From: Neostapfia colusana
Taxonomy: Eukaryota; Streptophyta; Magnoliopsida; Poales; Poaceae
Direction of reading: 5' to 3'
Assembly (NCBI GenBank): GCA_030760725.1
Contig: JASWHV010000012.1
Coordinates: 45,787,652-45,851,651 of the forward strand
DNA length: 64,000 nucleotides
Shown in pieces: positions 44,052-56,795 of this stretch. Numbering within the stretch: the stretch's first letter is position 1; every line of letters begins with the position of its first letter. Below the pieces are notes generated by a model. It ran no database searches and was not told the DNA's origin. It saw only the letters and a list, made by a program, of their open reading frames with translations. A program made the translations under genes and the position numbers.

Positions 44052-45511
44052 ATGTCTCATGAGTCTTGGACTCATGCTCATAGCGAAAGTCTTTATTTCT
44101 ATGCAGCGGAAGTCTTTATTCTAATGCGGAAGCAAATCTAAGCAGTAATGGCTCCATCTCTATTCCATCCCCACAGGCAAGGTTGAGAAACTGATCACAC
44201 GCCTAATACTCCATTTGGTCCTCATAGTAGTCTTCTCCTGCTGCTGATGATGAAATAATAATGCAAGTTTGAGTACAATGATGTACTCAGCAAGTGTGGG
44301 AAAATATGATATGAAGTCTCATAACAAGGTAGGTATAAAATGGCTCATTGCAGAAAAGCAAAGTTATTTATCAAAACCATGATAAAACAGTAACTCATCT
44401 TAAGTGAATGTAACCCCAACTTATATTAAAATACCAATCATACCTCCATTATGCTCGTTACCTTCCATGTCACAACCAATCAACCTCATTCTCGCTCACG
44501 AATACCTCCTCGTATTCGCTACCATCTCACGAATACCATCCTGTATTCGCTACCATTTCATCTCATAAAATAACTTTGTCTCCCACTGAGACCAACCTTG
44601 TTGCCATGACTCAACAGTCATGCAACCATCTTATCACCCGGACTCAACAGTCCGAAAACCAAACTATAACCAAACCATTCAAAACCATAACCAATAACCA
44701 TCCCAATAACCATCCCAACTAATCATGGCAGTTGGCCAGGCACTCGTGACCGTAAGCTCGACTATCATGATAGTTTTAAGAACTCTGCACAGTTTGCACC
44801 TCTTTACCCACAAGTTTGTGATTTCGTCACCCGTCGGCGACTGCAGAACCTCCATTATACCAGTACACAACCCTCGGTGTATGGTCAAGAGATCACAAAA
44901 TAGCCTTTACAAAGGAGTTACTAGATGTATGGACTCACTAAGGTTTCACCGGCAGGCTAGAATCTCCAATTCTCCCACCCACGGGCCCCCTCTTGTGCCA
45001 TGCAGTTCCCAGGGCAGTCCTCACTCGACTCCCATTCCCTGCGCCTTCCACAGTCTATAACACTCTAGCAACTTACCTAATTACTCAGCTAAGCCGCACC
45101 CATACTTGGCCTTGTGGTGGCACTGTTATCCTGGCATGTGCATGCATGAACCGGTCCTTAGATCTACGGCAAGTAAAACCACCATCTCATGCTACCTCAT
45201 TCACAAACCCAGGCTTTCCTAGATCTCCCTCCGATCCATGTCCATTATTAACATCGATTTCTCATTATCATGACGAGTGTAGTTAGCTAGACACATCTAT
45301 CTCGTTTCCCAATCCCATGGACTCAGCGAAGCATAAAAGTAAAAACCATACCCGACTAATAGACTTCCCAGGCGACAAGGGTGGTTTAACCAAAACTAGT
45401 AAACTCCTATAAAAGGGTTTCCCATCATGTTTGACTCAGCACACACACCTTTTCGCAAAACAAAACAGTTTTTCCCAAAACATAGGATCAATATGGTCAA
45501 GGAGCACTTGC

Positions 45512-45595
45512 CTTGTTCTTGCGGTTCTGGTTGCTCTTGGATCTCGAAACCTTGTTGTTGCAGCTCGTCGTAGACAGCTCCCTGAGCTTGTCCTT
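45512..45595 (-). other. Micro-exon-like segment, element E 3' LTR
   Basis: 84 nt with TAG before it and GCAAGT after it. Open in the conserved frame: EGQAQGAVYDELQQQGFEIQ then EQPEPQEQ. Confidence 0.5.
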
Positions 45596-46269
45596 CTATA
45601 TAGGATCACGCACATACAAGATTCATAACAATCAATACCATGCACAAACTTTAAACTAGATGCGATGATGCATATGCATGCTATCCTATGATCAGCATTA
45701 TCAGATCGGTTTTGTACATGTTCTTGCATGGCTTTATGATGAAACATAGATGTTCGGATCAGATGTGGATGTGGTGATGACCTTGTCTTTAGATCAACCC
45801 GATCAACAAGTGATCTGTCCACGAGAAGGCTTCTGTTAGAAAGAAATAGAAGAACAGATGCAAAGAAAACACAACGATGTTGTAAGGTGGTATTGGAGAC
45901 CTACCTTACATCCTTCTCGGTCTCGGGTCCTTCTCAGATCGTTGGGCTCTCTTCCGGCGATCTTCCTTGCTGAAATCCGGCAATGGCTTTCTCGGCGAGT
46001 TGAGTCTAGGGCTCTAAGTCGTCGGCTTAGGAGTTGGAAAAGAAGTTCGTGGTTTCAGCCAAAGGTTCTGGGTTCTATTTATAATCGAAGAGTACTAATC
46101 TGGTTGTATTCCGAATAAAAGTCCTATTCAGATCGTAGTTGAATCCTAACATCTTATCTTTAGTTGATTTGATGCGGTAACATTGTGGAATTCAGGTCGG
46201 TTTCTTTTCCGTACCGATATTTCTATGCGTACAGAATCCAAATCCGCTCCAGAACTCGTTACCTCCTCG

Positions 46270-46885
46270 GTGATGAGCTCCGGATGCTCCACGTGTCCAT
46301 CGGGCCTGGTCTCTCCTTTTCCGCAGAGACGAGCTCCGGTGGTGCCGCGTGTCAAGCGAGTGAGACCTCCCTTCTCCTTTGGAGGTGAGCTCCACGTGCG
46401 CCACGTATCCTGGCGGTCGGGACCTCCTCTCTTATTCGGAGGTGGCTCCGCACACGCCACGTGTCAGTGCCAGACCTTTCCTCTCTCCGGAGGTAGCTCC
46501 AGCGCCAGACTTCCTTTCCTTTCAGAGACGAGCTCCGAGGTTAACACGTGTCCAACAGTGATGGACCTCCCGGAGATAAGCTCCAGTGACAACACGTGTC
46601 CGATAGAACCGGACCTCTCGGAGGTGAGCTCCGAGATCGACACGTATCCCGCGTGACTGGTCCTCTGACTTCCGTGGTGACTAGCTCCGAAAGCGACATG
46701 CGTCCTGCGGAAAATGCCTTTTCTTCTTCCGCAGAGGCTAGCTCCGGGGGTAACACGTGTCCCACAGGGTCGGACCTCTCCCCCTTTGCAGAGATGAGCC
46801 CCGAGCCTTCCACGTAGCCAGTTTAGCGGCGGACCTCTCCCTACTTCGCGGGGATGAGCTCTGAACACGCCACGTGGCCAGCGGG
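46270..46885 (-). promoter_or_regulatory. G-box/ABRE array, element E 3' LTR U3
   Basis: About eleven units with ACACGTGTC, CCACGTGTC or CCACGTGGC cores and GAGCTCCG halves; same organisation as in C and D. Confidence 0.8.
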
Positions 46886-47036
46886 CCGCGGTAAGTTGTC
46901 TTCGGCGCTCTCAGTGAACTGGATTCGTCTCTTATTGGCTATCTTTTTGATAATTTTCTCTGTTCCTATTTCTTTTAAAATGTTCTCTCTTCATGAACCA
47001 TGAATATATACAGAAACCAAAAATGAGGGTGTTACA

Positions 47037-47053
47037 AATCTACCCCCCTTAAA
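47037..47053 (-). other. Element E polypurine tract
   Basis: TTTAAGGGGGGTAGATT in the sense direction directly before the LTR start TGTAACACC. Confidence 0.88.
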
Positions 47054-47060
47054 TTGAATC

Positions 47061-50000
47061 TCACCCTCGAGATTCGTTGGTAGAGAATAGATAAGGAAAT
47101 TCTGCCTTGATGTCTTCTTCATGCTCCCATGTGGCTTCAGCATCGGTGTGATGACTCCATTGTACCTTGCACCATCGGATCACTTTGTTCCTGTTGACCC
47201 TTTCCTTTACGTCCAAAATTCGGACAGGGTGTTCCGCATAAGTCATGTCTTCTTGAAGTTCAAGCTCTTCCATTGGTATTTGCTCCTCTGGTACTCTCAA
47301 GCACTTCTTTAGCTGGGATACATGAAACACGTCATGTACGTCAGAGAGATATGTCGGGAGCTCTAGTTGATAGGCTACTCCTCCTCGTTTGTCCAAAATG
47401 TTAAATGGTCCTATGTAGCGAGGTGCTAGCTTGCCTTTGACGTTGAAACGTCGTTGGCCACAGATAGGCGATACCTTAAGGTATACGAAGTCTCCCACTT
47501 CGAAAGTCAACTTCCTTCGCCTATTGTCCGCATAGCCTTTCTGTCGTGACTGAGCAGCCTTTAAGTTCTTCCATATCGTTTGGACTTGCTTTTCAGCTTC
47601 TTGTAGCAATTCGGGTCCAAACACCTGGTTCTCTCCGGCTTCGTTCTAGAACAGCGGTGTTCTACACCGTCTACCGTATAATGCTTCGAAAGGCGACATC
47701 TTCAAGCTAGCTTGGTAGCTGTTGTTATAGGAGAATTCGGCGTACAGTAAACTCCTATCCCAACTACGCCCACGTTTCAAGGCGCAAGCTCTCAACATGT
47801 CTTCCAAAATTTGGTTTGTCCTTTCGGTTTGCCCATCGGTTTGTGGGTGATAGGCGGAGATAAAATCCAGTCGTGTACCCATAGCTTTCTGCAGCTTCCT
47901 CCAGAATCTAGAGGTAAACTGAGAACCTCAATCTGATACTATCCTCTTCGGGACTCCATGACGGCACACGATCTGCTCCATGTACAACTCGGCTAATTGT
48001 GCAACGTTGTAATTGGCCCTTATAGGGAGAAAATGGGCTGTTTTTGTCAATCAGTCCACGATAACCCAGATGGAGTAATAACCCGACTGAGTACGTGGCA
48101 ATCCGACGATGAAATCCATACTAATGTCCTCCCACTTCCATTCGAGTACCTTCAGGGGTTGCAACAATCCAGCGGGTCTTTGATGTTTGGCCTTCACCCA
48201 TTGGCATGTGTCGCATAGGGCAACGTATTCGGCTATGTCCCATTTCATTCCATCCCACCAATAATAAGTTTTCAAGTCCTTGTACATTTTGGTACTTCCG
48301 GGATGTATGGAATAGGGTGAATCATGTGCCTCCTTCAATATCATGTCGCGGAGGTGCTTCACGTTAGGCACACAAATCCTTTTTCCTAGCCAAAGCGTAC
48401 CCTTCTCATCTTCTTTGAAATCCTTCTCTATTCCTTGTCGGATCCTTTCCTTGATCTCCTTGATCTCCTGATCTGTTGCTTGGCCATCTCTTATCTCTTT
48501 CTCCAATGAAGAGTGGATCTCCATCATTTCCATATTATTCAAGAATCCGAGGTGTAACCGTTCGAACTCCTTACGTAGTTCGGGTGGTAGCTCCCGAACC
48601 GTGAGTTGGTGACATGCTCCCTTTCGGCTCAATGCATCAGCTACTACATTGGCCTTCCCGGGGTGGTAGTTGATTCCAACATCGTAATCCTTGATGAGTT
48701 CCAACCATCGACGTTGCCTCAAATTCAAGTCCGTTTGGGTAAATATGTACTTGAGGCCTTTATGATCCTTATAGATCTCATATCGATGACCAAGGATATA
48801 ATGTCTCCAAATCTTCAATGCATGCACTACTGCTGCTAGCTCCAAGTCATGTGTAGGGTAATTAAGCTCGTGCTTCTTTAATTGTCGTGAGGCATAGACT
48901 ACCACTTGTCCTTCTTGCATGAGCACACATCCGAGCCTATGTCTGGATGCGTCACAATATATGTCAAAGCTCTTGCTTACGTCCGGCAATACCAAAACCG
49001 GCGCTGTGGTTAGCCTTTTCTTGAGCTTCTCAAAACTTTCTTGGCATGCTGGTGTCCATCGAAAGGCTTTTCCCTTCGTTAGCAACTCCGTCATAGGCTT
49101 TGCTATCTTAGAGAAGTCTTTAATGAAACATAGGTAGTATCCAGCCATCCCAAGAAAACTCTGAATATCCCTCACGTTTTGCGGTTGGTCCCACTTAAGA
49201 ACATCTCTCACTTTACCGGGGTCAACCGATACCCCTTCTTCGGAGATAATGTGGCCTAGGAACAATATTTCCTTTAGCAAAAATTGACACTTGTTAAGCT
49301 TGGCATACAATTGATGCTCACGCAATTTCTGCAAGGTCAATTTCAAATGTTCTTCATGCTCCTCCTCACTTTTTGAATACACCATAATGTCGTCGATGAA
49401 AACCACGACGAATTTATCCAAGTACTCCATGAAAACCTTGTTCATGAGGTACATGAAGTATGCGGGTGCATTTGTTAACCCAAAAGACATGACGGTATAT
49501 TCATCTACGAACCATACCGTATTTGAAAGGCAATCTTGGGTATATCGGAGGGCTTAATCATCAGCTGGAAATATCCCGACCGAAGATCAATCTTGGAGAA
49601 CACTCGGGCTCCTTTCATTTGGTCGAATAAGTCCTCTATACGGGGCAGAGGGTATTTGTTCTTGATTTTCACCTCGTTGAGAGACCTATAGTCCACGCAC
49701 ATCCTTTGGGTTCCATCCTTCTTGTCTACGAAGAGCACGGGGGCTCCCCATCGTGACGAGCTTGGACGTATAAAACCCTTCTCCAACTACTCTTGAATTT
49801 GCTTCTTGAGTTCTACTAGTTCATTGACAGGCACCCTATAGGGTCTCTTTGCTATGGGTGCAGTCCCAGGTACCAAATCAATGGCAAACTCAATGTCCCG
49901 ATCAGGGGGCATTCCTGGAAGTTCCTCTGAAAACACGTTCGAGAATTCTTGAACCACTGGAATGTTGTCCAATGTTGCTCCTTCGATGTGATTCAAGATT

Positions 50001-51565
50001 GCCTTTTCAGTTGTTTGTTGGGCTGACTCAAACTCGACACGGATGCCGTGCTCATTTGTTAACTGCATGCTTCTTTCAGCAAATTGGATTACCCCGTTGT
50101 GCTTGCTTAACCAATCCATCCCAAGTATTATGTCAATCCCTTGGGAATCCAAGACAATAAGGTTGGCAAGGAAGTCTACCCCCCTTATTTTAAGGCTTAC
50201 TTTCGGACATACTATATTAGTCCTCATTTCTCCCCCGGGAGAATTAACTAACATAGCACATTTTAAGTGGGATACGGGTAGATTATGCTTGGCAACATAC
50301 TTGGATGATATGAAGGAATGTGATGCTCCAGAATCAAATAAGATGGTGGCTGGGTTGGAGTTGGCAAGGAACATACCAATTACGACGTCCTCATCCTGTT
50401 GTGCTCCCTCAGCAGAGACATGGTTCACGTTGCCGCGAGCATAGTTCTGCTGTCCCCGGTTTCCCTGATTATCCCCTCCGTTCGGTCGCGGGTTCTGTTT
50501 GGGCACGTTGCCTTGCTGTCCAGGGCCTCTCCTCGGGCACTGGTTCACGAAGTGTCCTATTTCCCCACATGCAAAGCATGCCCTGTTGCCTACGACAGCA
50601 GGTACATTAGGTCGGGGGTTTTGAACAGGGGCGCCCATGTTGGGACGGGGCGCAGGAGGCATGGGCACACGAGGTGCTGGTGCAACGGGTCGTTGCTGTG
50701 GTGGCTGACTAGGGCGGTATGCAGGAGTGGTCGATCCATACTGCGGTGCAGCTGGGGGCATGTACCGAGGTCGTACGTTGCTCCCTTGGGGCTGGTATGG
50801 CATCTTCCTCTTGCACTCTCGCTCGATCTCTCAGATCTTGCTTTCAACCACTATAGCCTTGTCAACCAGCTTCTGAAAGCTTGCGTAGTCATTGTTGAGG
50901 AGCTGAACCTGGATCTCGTTGTTCAACCCTCTCATGAACAGATATTGCTTCCTCTGGTCTGAGTTGACATCTTCGGGGGCATACCGGGACAGTTGTGTGA
51001 ACTTGTTGAGATACTCATTCACACTTCTCTGTCCTCGGCGGAGACCTTCAAACTCCTGTCTCTTGAGCATCATTACACCAGCGGGGATGTAATGAGAGCG
51101 GAAACTTTCCTTGAACTCAGTCCAAGTAATCGTCTCCAAGTCGACATGAGCGTTGCTTAGGGCATCCCACCAGTCAGCGGCAGCTCCCATAAGTCGGTGC
51201 GATGCAAAGAGAACCTTCTCTCAGTCATTGCACTGCACTCTGGCAAGCTTCTTCTCCATGGATTTCAACCAGTCGTCGGCCTCCATGGGGTCGTTAGCTT
51301 GAGCAAAGGTGGGTGGTCGAGTCCTCATGAACTCTTGCAACCTGTTATGAGCCGGCGGTGGTGGCGGCGGTGGTGCCGGAACAGGGTTGTTGTTGTTGGC
51401 CTTCAACTGACCCAAAGTTTGGATCATGGTTTGCATAAGTTGATTCTGCATGGCCATCAACCGTTCCATATGGTTCTCGCCAGCTCCCAGGTTAACAGGA
51501 ACTTCCTCGTGACCATCCTCTTGGTTGTCATGGACGTTCCTTCGGCTGGCGTTTCCTCTCACCAT
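47061..51565 (-). pseudogene. gag-pol: Gag-Pol pseudogene of element E (chromovirus)
   Basis: Gag starts at 51565 (MVRGNASRRNVHDNQEDGHE). It is followed by the CCHC knuckle CFACGEIGHFVNQC, protease DSGA, reverse transcriptase with FIDD, RNase H, integrase with HHCC and DDE regions, and a chromodomain ending near 47090. Premature stops lie at 51221, 50831, 49787, 48051, 47938 and 47646. Four of these are CGA-to-TGA against the relatives, one is CAG-to-TAG and one TGG-to-TAG. A two-base insertion near 49503 shifts the frame in reverse transcriptase. Long blocks between breaks remain very similar to C, so the decay is recent compared with the age of the family. No functional product is expected. 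Confidence 0.95.
50175..50195 (-). other. Internal polypurine-tract-like run in protease region of E
   Basis: Sense sequence AAAATAAGGGGGGTAGAC, the same as in C at 27038-27055. D has the corresponding run at 36452-36475 with a seventh G. Confidence 0.4.
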
Positions 51566-52025
51566 CTGTGAGAGAGATCAAAATAGAATAGAATGTTAGA
51601 AAGTTTAGGTAGATTCCCTCAACTATATTCATCAAGGTGAGTTGGACTATATATATATTAGCCAGTATGAGGATGTGAACAAGTGCCGAATCATCTCACA
51701 CCTCTTCCTACTTATGTGTGGATATGGACAATGTTTTGAGACGTCCCATAACTCACACTAAGCATATAATCACAAACAATCATTGCAAGGGCTCACACAA
51801 CTCCTATTCAAGGACGGTTTCCTATGTCAAGGTAGTTTCAAGGCCAATCTAAGCATCCTAGGATGCTTCCTTTGGTCAGCGTGGCTTAGCTACCAATCTG
51901 TGTCTAATACCAATCTGTGATTGTTTCTAGGTGTGTAATCTACCCCTATCTGTGGCTTTTGATACCACTCTGTGTTTCCTATTTAGGCGTGTAACCCATT
52001 GTCAACCGTGGCTCTGATACCAATC
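51566..52025 (-). other. Element E leader: primer site and PBS-like repeats
   Basis: The primer site TGGTATCAGAGCCACGG is at 52006-52022 (sense). About five further CAGATTGGTA- or CAGAGTGGTATCA-like cores lie between 51820 and 52025, with GTAGATTACACACCTAGA-type spacers. The part from 51566 to about 51815 is non-coding. Confidence 0.83.
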
Positions 52026-53644
52026 TGTGACGCCCTCAATTCTGTGGAAATCCACGGAACCGAGAACTAATGCATATGTGTGCCCAGGATGTTCATCACA
52101 CATACACATATGTTCCACAAGCTGAATTCAGATTATATATTACCACGAATGACAGAGTTTATTACAATATCTCATGAGTCTTGGACTTATGCTCACAGCG
52201 GAAGTCTTTATTTCTATGCAGCGGAAGTCTTTATTCTGATGCGGAAGCAATTTAACTAATGCGGAAGCAAATCTAAGCAGTAATGGCTCCATCTCTATTC
52301 CATCCCCACAGGCAAGGTTGAGAACAGATCACACGCCTAATGCTCCATTTGGTCTTCATAGTAGTCTTCTCCTGCTGCTGATGATGAAATAATAATGCAA
52401 GTTTGAGTACAATGATGTACTCAGCATGTGCGAGAAAATATGATATGAAGTCTCATAACAAGGTAGGTATAAAATGGCTCATTGCAGAAAATCAAAGTTA
52501 TTTATCAAAATCATGATAAAACACTAACTCATCTTAAGTGAATGTAACCCCAACTTGTATTAAAATACCAATCATACCTCCATTATGCTCGTTACCTTCC
52601 ATGTCACAACCAATCAACCTCATTCTCGTTCATGAATACCTCCTCGTATCCGCTACCATCTCACGAATACCATCCTGTATTCGCTACCATTTCATCTCAT
52701 AAAACAACTTCGTCTCCCACCGAGACCAACCTTGTTGCCATGACTCAACAGTCATGCAACCATCTTATCACCCGGACTCAACAGTCCCAAAACCAAACCA
52801 TAACCAAACCATTCAAAACCATAACCAATAACCATCCCAATAACCATCGCAACTAATCATGGCAGTTGGCCAGGCGCTCGTGACCGTAAGCTCGGCTATC
52901 ATGAGAGTTTTAAGAACTCTGCACAGTTTGCACCTCTTTACCCACAAGTTTGTGATTTCGTCACCCGTCGGCGACTGCAGAACCTCCATTATAACAGTAC
53001 ACAACCGTCGGTGTATGGTTAAGAGATCACAAAATAGCCTTTACAAAGGGGTTACTAGATGTATGGACTCACTAAGGTTTCACCGGCAGGCTGGAATCTC
53101 TGATTCTCCCACCCATGGGCCCCTCTTGTGCCATGCAGTTCCCAGGGCAGTCCTCACTCGACTCCCATTCCCCGCGCCTTCCACAGTCCATAACACTCTA
53201 GCAACTTACCTAATTACTCAGCTAAGCGGCACCGATACATGGCCTTGTGGTGGCACTGTTATCCTGACATGTGCATGCATGAACCGGTCCTTAGATCTAC
53301 GGCAAGTAAAACCACCATCTCATGCTACCTCATTCACAAACCCAAGCTTGCCTAGATCTCCCTCTGATCCATGTCCATTATTAACATTGGTTTCTCACTA
53401 TCATTACGAGTGCAGTTAGCTAGACACATCTATCTCGTTTCCCAATCCCATGGACTCAGCGAAGCATAAAAGTAAAAACCATACCAGACTCATAGACTTC
53501 CAAGGGGACAACGGTGGTTTAACCAAAACTAGTAAACTCCTATTAAAGGGTTTCCCATCATGTTTGACTCAGCACACATACCTTTTCGCAAAACAAAACA
53601 GTTTTTCCCAAAACATAGGATCAATATGGTCAAGGAGCACTTGC

Positions 53645-53728
53645 CTTGTTCTTGCGGTTCCGGTTGCTCTTGGATCTCAAAACCTTGTTGTTGCAGCTCG
53701 TCGTAGACAGCTCCCTGAGCTTGTCCTT
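53645..53728 (-). other. Micro-exon-like segment, element E 5' LTR
   Basis: 84 nt between TAG and GCAAGT in the sense direction. A donor-like GGAC/GTAAGG lies upstream near 54040, after the TATA box. Confidence 0.5.
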
Positions 53729-54208
53729 CTATACAGGATCACACACATACAAGATTCATAACAATCAATACCATGCACAAACCTTAAACTAGATGCGATG
53801 ATGCATATGCATGCTATCCTATGATCAGCTTTATCAGATCGGTTTTGTATGTGTTCTTGCATGGCTTTATGATGAAACAGAGATGTTCGGATCAGATGTG
53901 GACGTGGCGATGACCTTGTCTTTAGATCAACCCGATCAACAAGTGATCTGTCCATGAGAAGGCTTCTGTTCGAAAGGAATCGAAGAACAGATGCAAAGAA
54001 AACACAACGATGTTGTAAGGTGGTATTGGAGACCTACCTTACGTCCTTCTCGGTCTCGGGTCCTTCTCAGATCGTTGGGCTCTCTTCCGGCGATCTTCCT
54101 TGCTGAACTCCGGCGATGGCTTTCTCGGCGAGTTGAGGCTAGGGCTCTAAGTCGTCGGCTTAGGAGTTGGAAAAGAAGTTCGTGGTTTCGGCCAAAGGTT
54201 CTGGGTTC

Positions 54209-54218
54209 TATTTATAAT
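54209..54218 (-). promoter_or_regulatory. TATA box, element E 5' LTR
   Basis: ATTATAAATA in the sense direction; the 3' LTR copy is at 46076-46085. Confidence 0.7.
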
Positions 54219-54404
54219 CGAAGAGTCCTAATCTAGTTGTATTCCGAATAAGAGTCCTATTCAGATCGTAGTTGAATCCTAACATCTTATCTTTAGTTGA
54301 TTTGATGCGGTAACATTGTGGAATTCAGGTCGGTTTCTTTTCCGTACCGATATTTCTACGCATACAGAATCCAAAACCGCTCCAGAACTTGTTACCTCCT
54401 CGGT

Positions 54405-55020
54405 GATGAGCTCCGGAAGCTCCACGTGTCCATCGGGCCTGGTCTCTCCTTTTCCATAGAGATGAGCTCCGGTGGCGCCGCGTGTCAAGCGAGTGAGACC
54501 TCCCTTCTCCTTTGGAGGTGAGCTTCGTGTGCGCCACGTATCCTGGCGGTCGGGACCTCCTCTCTTATTCGGAGGTGGCTCCGCACATGCCACATGTCAG
54601 TGCCGGACCTTTCCTCTCTCCGGAGGTAGCTCCAGCGCCAGACTTCCTTTCCTCTCAGAGACGAGCTCCGAGGTTAACACGTGTCCAACAGTGATGGACC
54701 TCCCGGAGATAAGCTCCGGTGGCGACACGTGTCCGATAGAACCGGACCTCTTGGAGGTGAGCTCCGAGATCGACACGTATCCTGTGCGACTGGTCCTCTG
54801 ACTTCCGTGGTGACTAGCTCCTAAGGTGACATGCGTCCTGCGGAAAATGCCTTTGCTTCTTCCGCAGAGGCTAGCTCCGTGGGCAACACGTGTCCCACAG
54901 GGTCGGACCTCTCCCCTTTTGCGGAGATGAGCCCCGAGCCTGCCACGTAGCCAGTTTAGCGGCGGACCTCTCCCTACTTCGCGGGGATGAGCTCCAAACA
55001 CGCCACGTGGCCAGCAGGCC
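54405..55020 (-). promoter_or_regulatory. G-box/ABRE array, element E 5' LTR U3
   Basis: Same array as 46270-46885. Some cores have decayed differently (for example CACATGTCAG near 54590), so the two copies have evolved independently since insertion. Confidence 0.8.
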
Positions 55021-55499
55021 GTGGTAAGTTGTCTTCGGCGCTCTCGGTGAACTGGATTTGGCTCTTATTGGCTATCTTTTTGATAATTTTCTCCGTTCCT
55101 ATTTCTTTTAAAATGTTCTCTCTTCATGAAACATGAATATATGCGGAAACTGAAAATGAGGGCAAGTAAACAACCATCTCATTCTACCTCATTCACAAAC
55201 CCAGGATTGCCTAGATCTCCCTTCGATCCATGTTAATTAACAACGTCAAGTTTTTATTATCATTACGAGTGCAGTTAGCTAGACACATCTATCTCGCTTC
55301 CCAAAATCCCGTGGACTCAGCGAACAAAAAGTAAAAACCATACCCGACTCATAAACTTCCCTGGTGACAAGGGTGGTTTTACAAAACTAGTAAACTCCTA
55401 TAAAAGGGTTTCCCATCATGTTGTACTCAGCACACACACCTTTTCCCAAACAAAACAGTTTTCCAAAACATAGGATCAATATGGTCAAGGGGCACTTGC

Positions 55500-55583
55500 C
55501 TTGTTCTTGCGGTTCCGGATGCTCTTGGATCTCGAAACCTTGTTGTTGCAGCTCACCGTAGACAGCTCCCTGAGCTTGTCCTT
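55500..55583 (-). other. Micro-exon-like segment, element D 5' LTR
   Basis: 84 nt with TAG before it and GCAAGT after it. The frame is open, with small differences from the other D copy. Confidence 0.48.
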
Positions 55584-56103
55584 CTATACGCGATCACGCA
55601 CATACAAGATTCACAGCAATCAATATCATGCACAAACTCTAATCAAGATGCGATGATGCGTATGCATGTTAATTCCTATGATGCAGTTTTTATTAGATCA
55701 GTTTGTACGTGTTCTAGCATGTATTGCATGGGTTTTTTTACGATGAACAGAGGTGTTCGGATCAAATGTGGACGAGGCAATGATCTTGACTTTAGATCAA
55801 ACCGATTAACACGTGATCTGTCCACGGAAAAGCTTCTGTTCGGAAGGAATCGAAGAACAGATGCAAAGAAAAACGCGATGATGTCATAAGGTGGTATTGG
55901 AGACCTACCTCATGTTCTTCTTGGTCTCGGGGTCCTTCTTCTAGCAAGACAGATCGTCGGGGCTCCCTTCCGGCGATCTCCGGTGATCTCTGGCGACTAA
56001 ACTCCGGCGAAGGGTTTACTCGGCGAGCTGGGGCTATGGCTCTAAGTTGTCGGCTCAGGAGGTGGAAAAAAAGCTCGTGGTTGCGGCCAAAGGTTTTCGG
56101 TTC

Positions 56104-56113
56104 TATTTATAAC
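56104..56113 (-). promoter_or_regulatory. TATA box, element D 5' LTR
   Basis: GTTATAAATA in the sense direction; the 3' LTR copy is at 35360-35369. Confidence 0.7.
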
Positions 56114-56304
56114 CGGGAAGAGAAGAGTTCTAACCTGACTGGACTTTGAATAAGAGTCCTATTCAAATTGTTTTTGAATCTTAACAACTTATCTTAAACG
56201 GATTTGGTGCGGAAACATTGTGGAACTCGTGTCGGTTTCCTCCCGTACCGGTATTACCGTGGGTACAGAAGCAAAACTGCTTCAAATCTCGTCACTTCCA
56301 CGGT

Positions 56305-56795
56305 GATGAGCTCCGGAAGCTCCACGTGTCCTGCGGGAACCTGGGCTCCCCTTTCCGCAGAGGCAAGCTCCGGTTGTGCCGCGTGTCAGGCGGGCGAGAC
56401 CTCCCTCTTACTCAGAGGTGAGCTCCGCATACGCCACGTGCCTGGTGAGTCAGGACCTCCCCTCTAAACAGAGGAGAGCTCCACGGACGCCATGTGTTGG
56501 TTCCGGACCTCCCCCCCTCTTCAGAGGCGGCTCCGGGTGTGCCATGTGTCCTAACAGTGCCATACTTCCTTTCTCCTCAGAGATGAGCTCCGAGGTCGAC
56601 ACATGTCTATGAGTGTCGGACCTCCCGGAGATGAGCTCTGGAGGTGACACGTGTCCGGTAGTGTCATACCTCACGGAGATGAGCTCCGGAGGTGACACGT
56701 GTCCAATAGGACCGGACCTATCAGAGGTGAGCTCCAAGAGCGACACGTGTCTAGCGAGGCCGGACCTCTCATAGGTGACCTCCGAATGCGCCACC
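56305..56795 (-). promoter_or_regulatory. G-box/ABRE array, element D 5' LTR U3
   Basis: About ten units like those at 35565-36065. Several cores are decayed (CATGTGTT, ACATGTCT). Confidence 0.8.

Larger units (their letters stand above)
43911..47036 (-). repeat. Element E 3' LTR
   Basis: 3126 bp. TGTAATAAA at 44043-44051, micro-exon-like segment at 45512-45595, TATA box at 46076-46085, G-box array at 46270-46885. It ends GAGGGTGTTACA. Confidence 0.95.
43911..55164 (-). mobile_element. Element E: chromovirus with decayed gag-pol
   Basis: An 11.25 kb element with AGTAA duplication (43906-43910 and 55165-55169), read on the minus strand. 5' LTR 52026-55164, primer site 52006-52022, gag-pol pseudogene 47061-51565, polypurine tract 47037-47053, 3' LTR 43911-47036. 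It is the closest relative of C in sequence and layout. The outer end of its 5' LTR has lost five bases (GAGGG-CA instead of GAGGGTGTTACA). Confidence 0.95.
52026..55164 (-). repeat. Element E 5' LTR
   Basis: 3139 bp. TGTAATAAA at 52158-52166, micro-exon-like segment at 53645-53728, TATA box at 54209-54218, G-box array at 54405-55020. The outer terminus is shortened by five bases. It keeps a TTTAACTAATGCGGAAGCAA block near 52250 that is absent from the 3' LTR. Confidence 0.95.
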
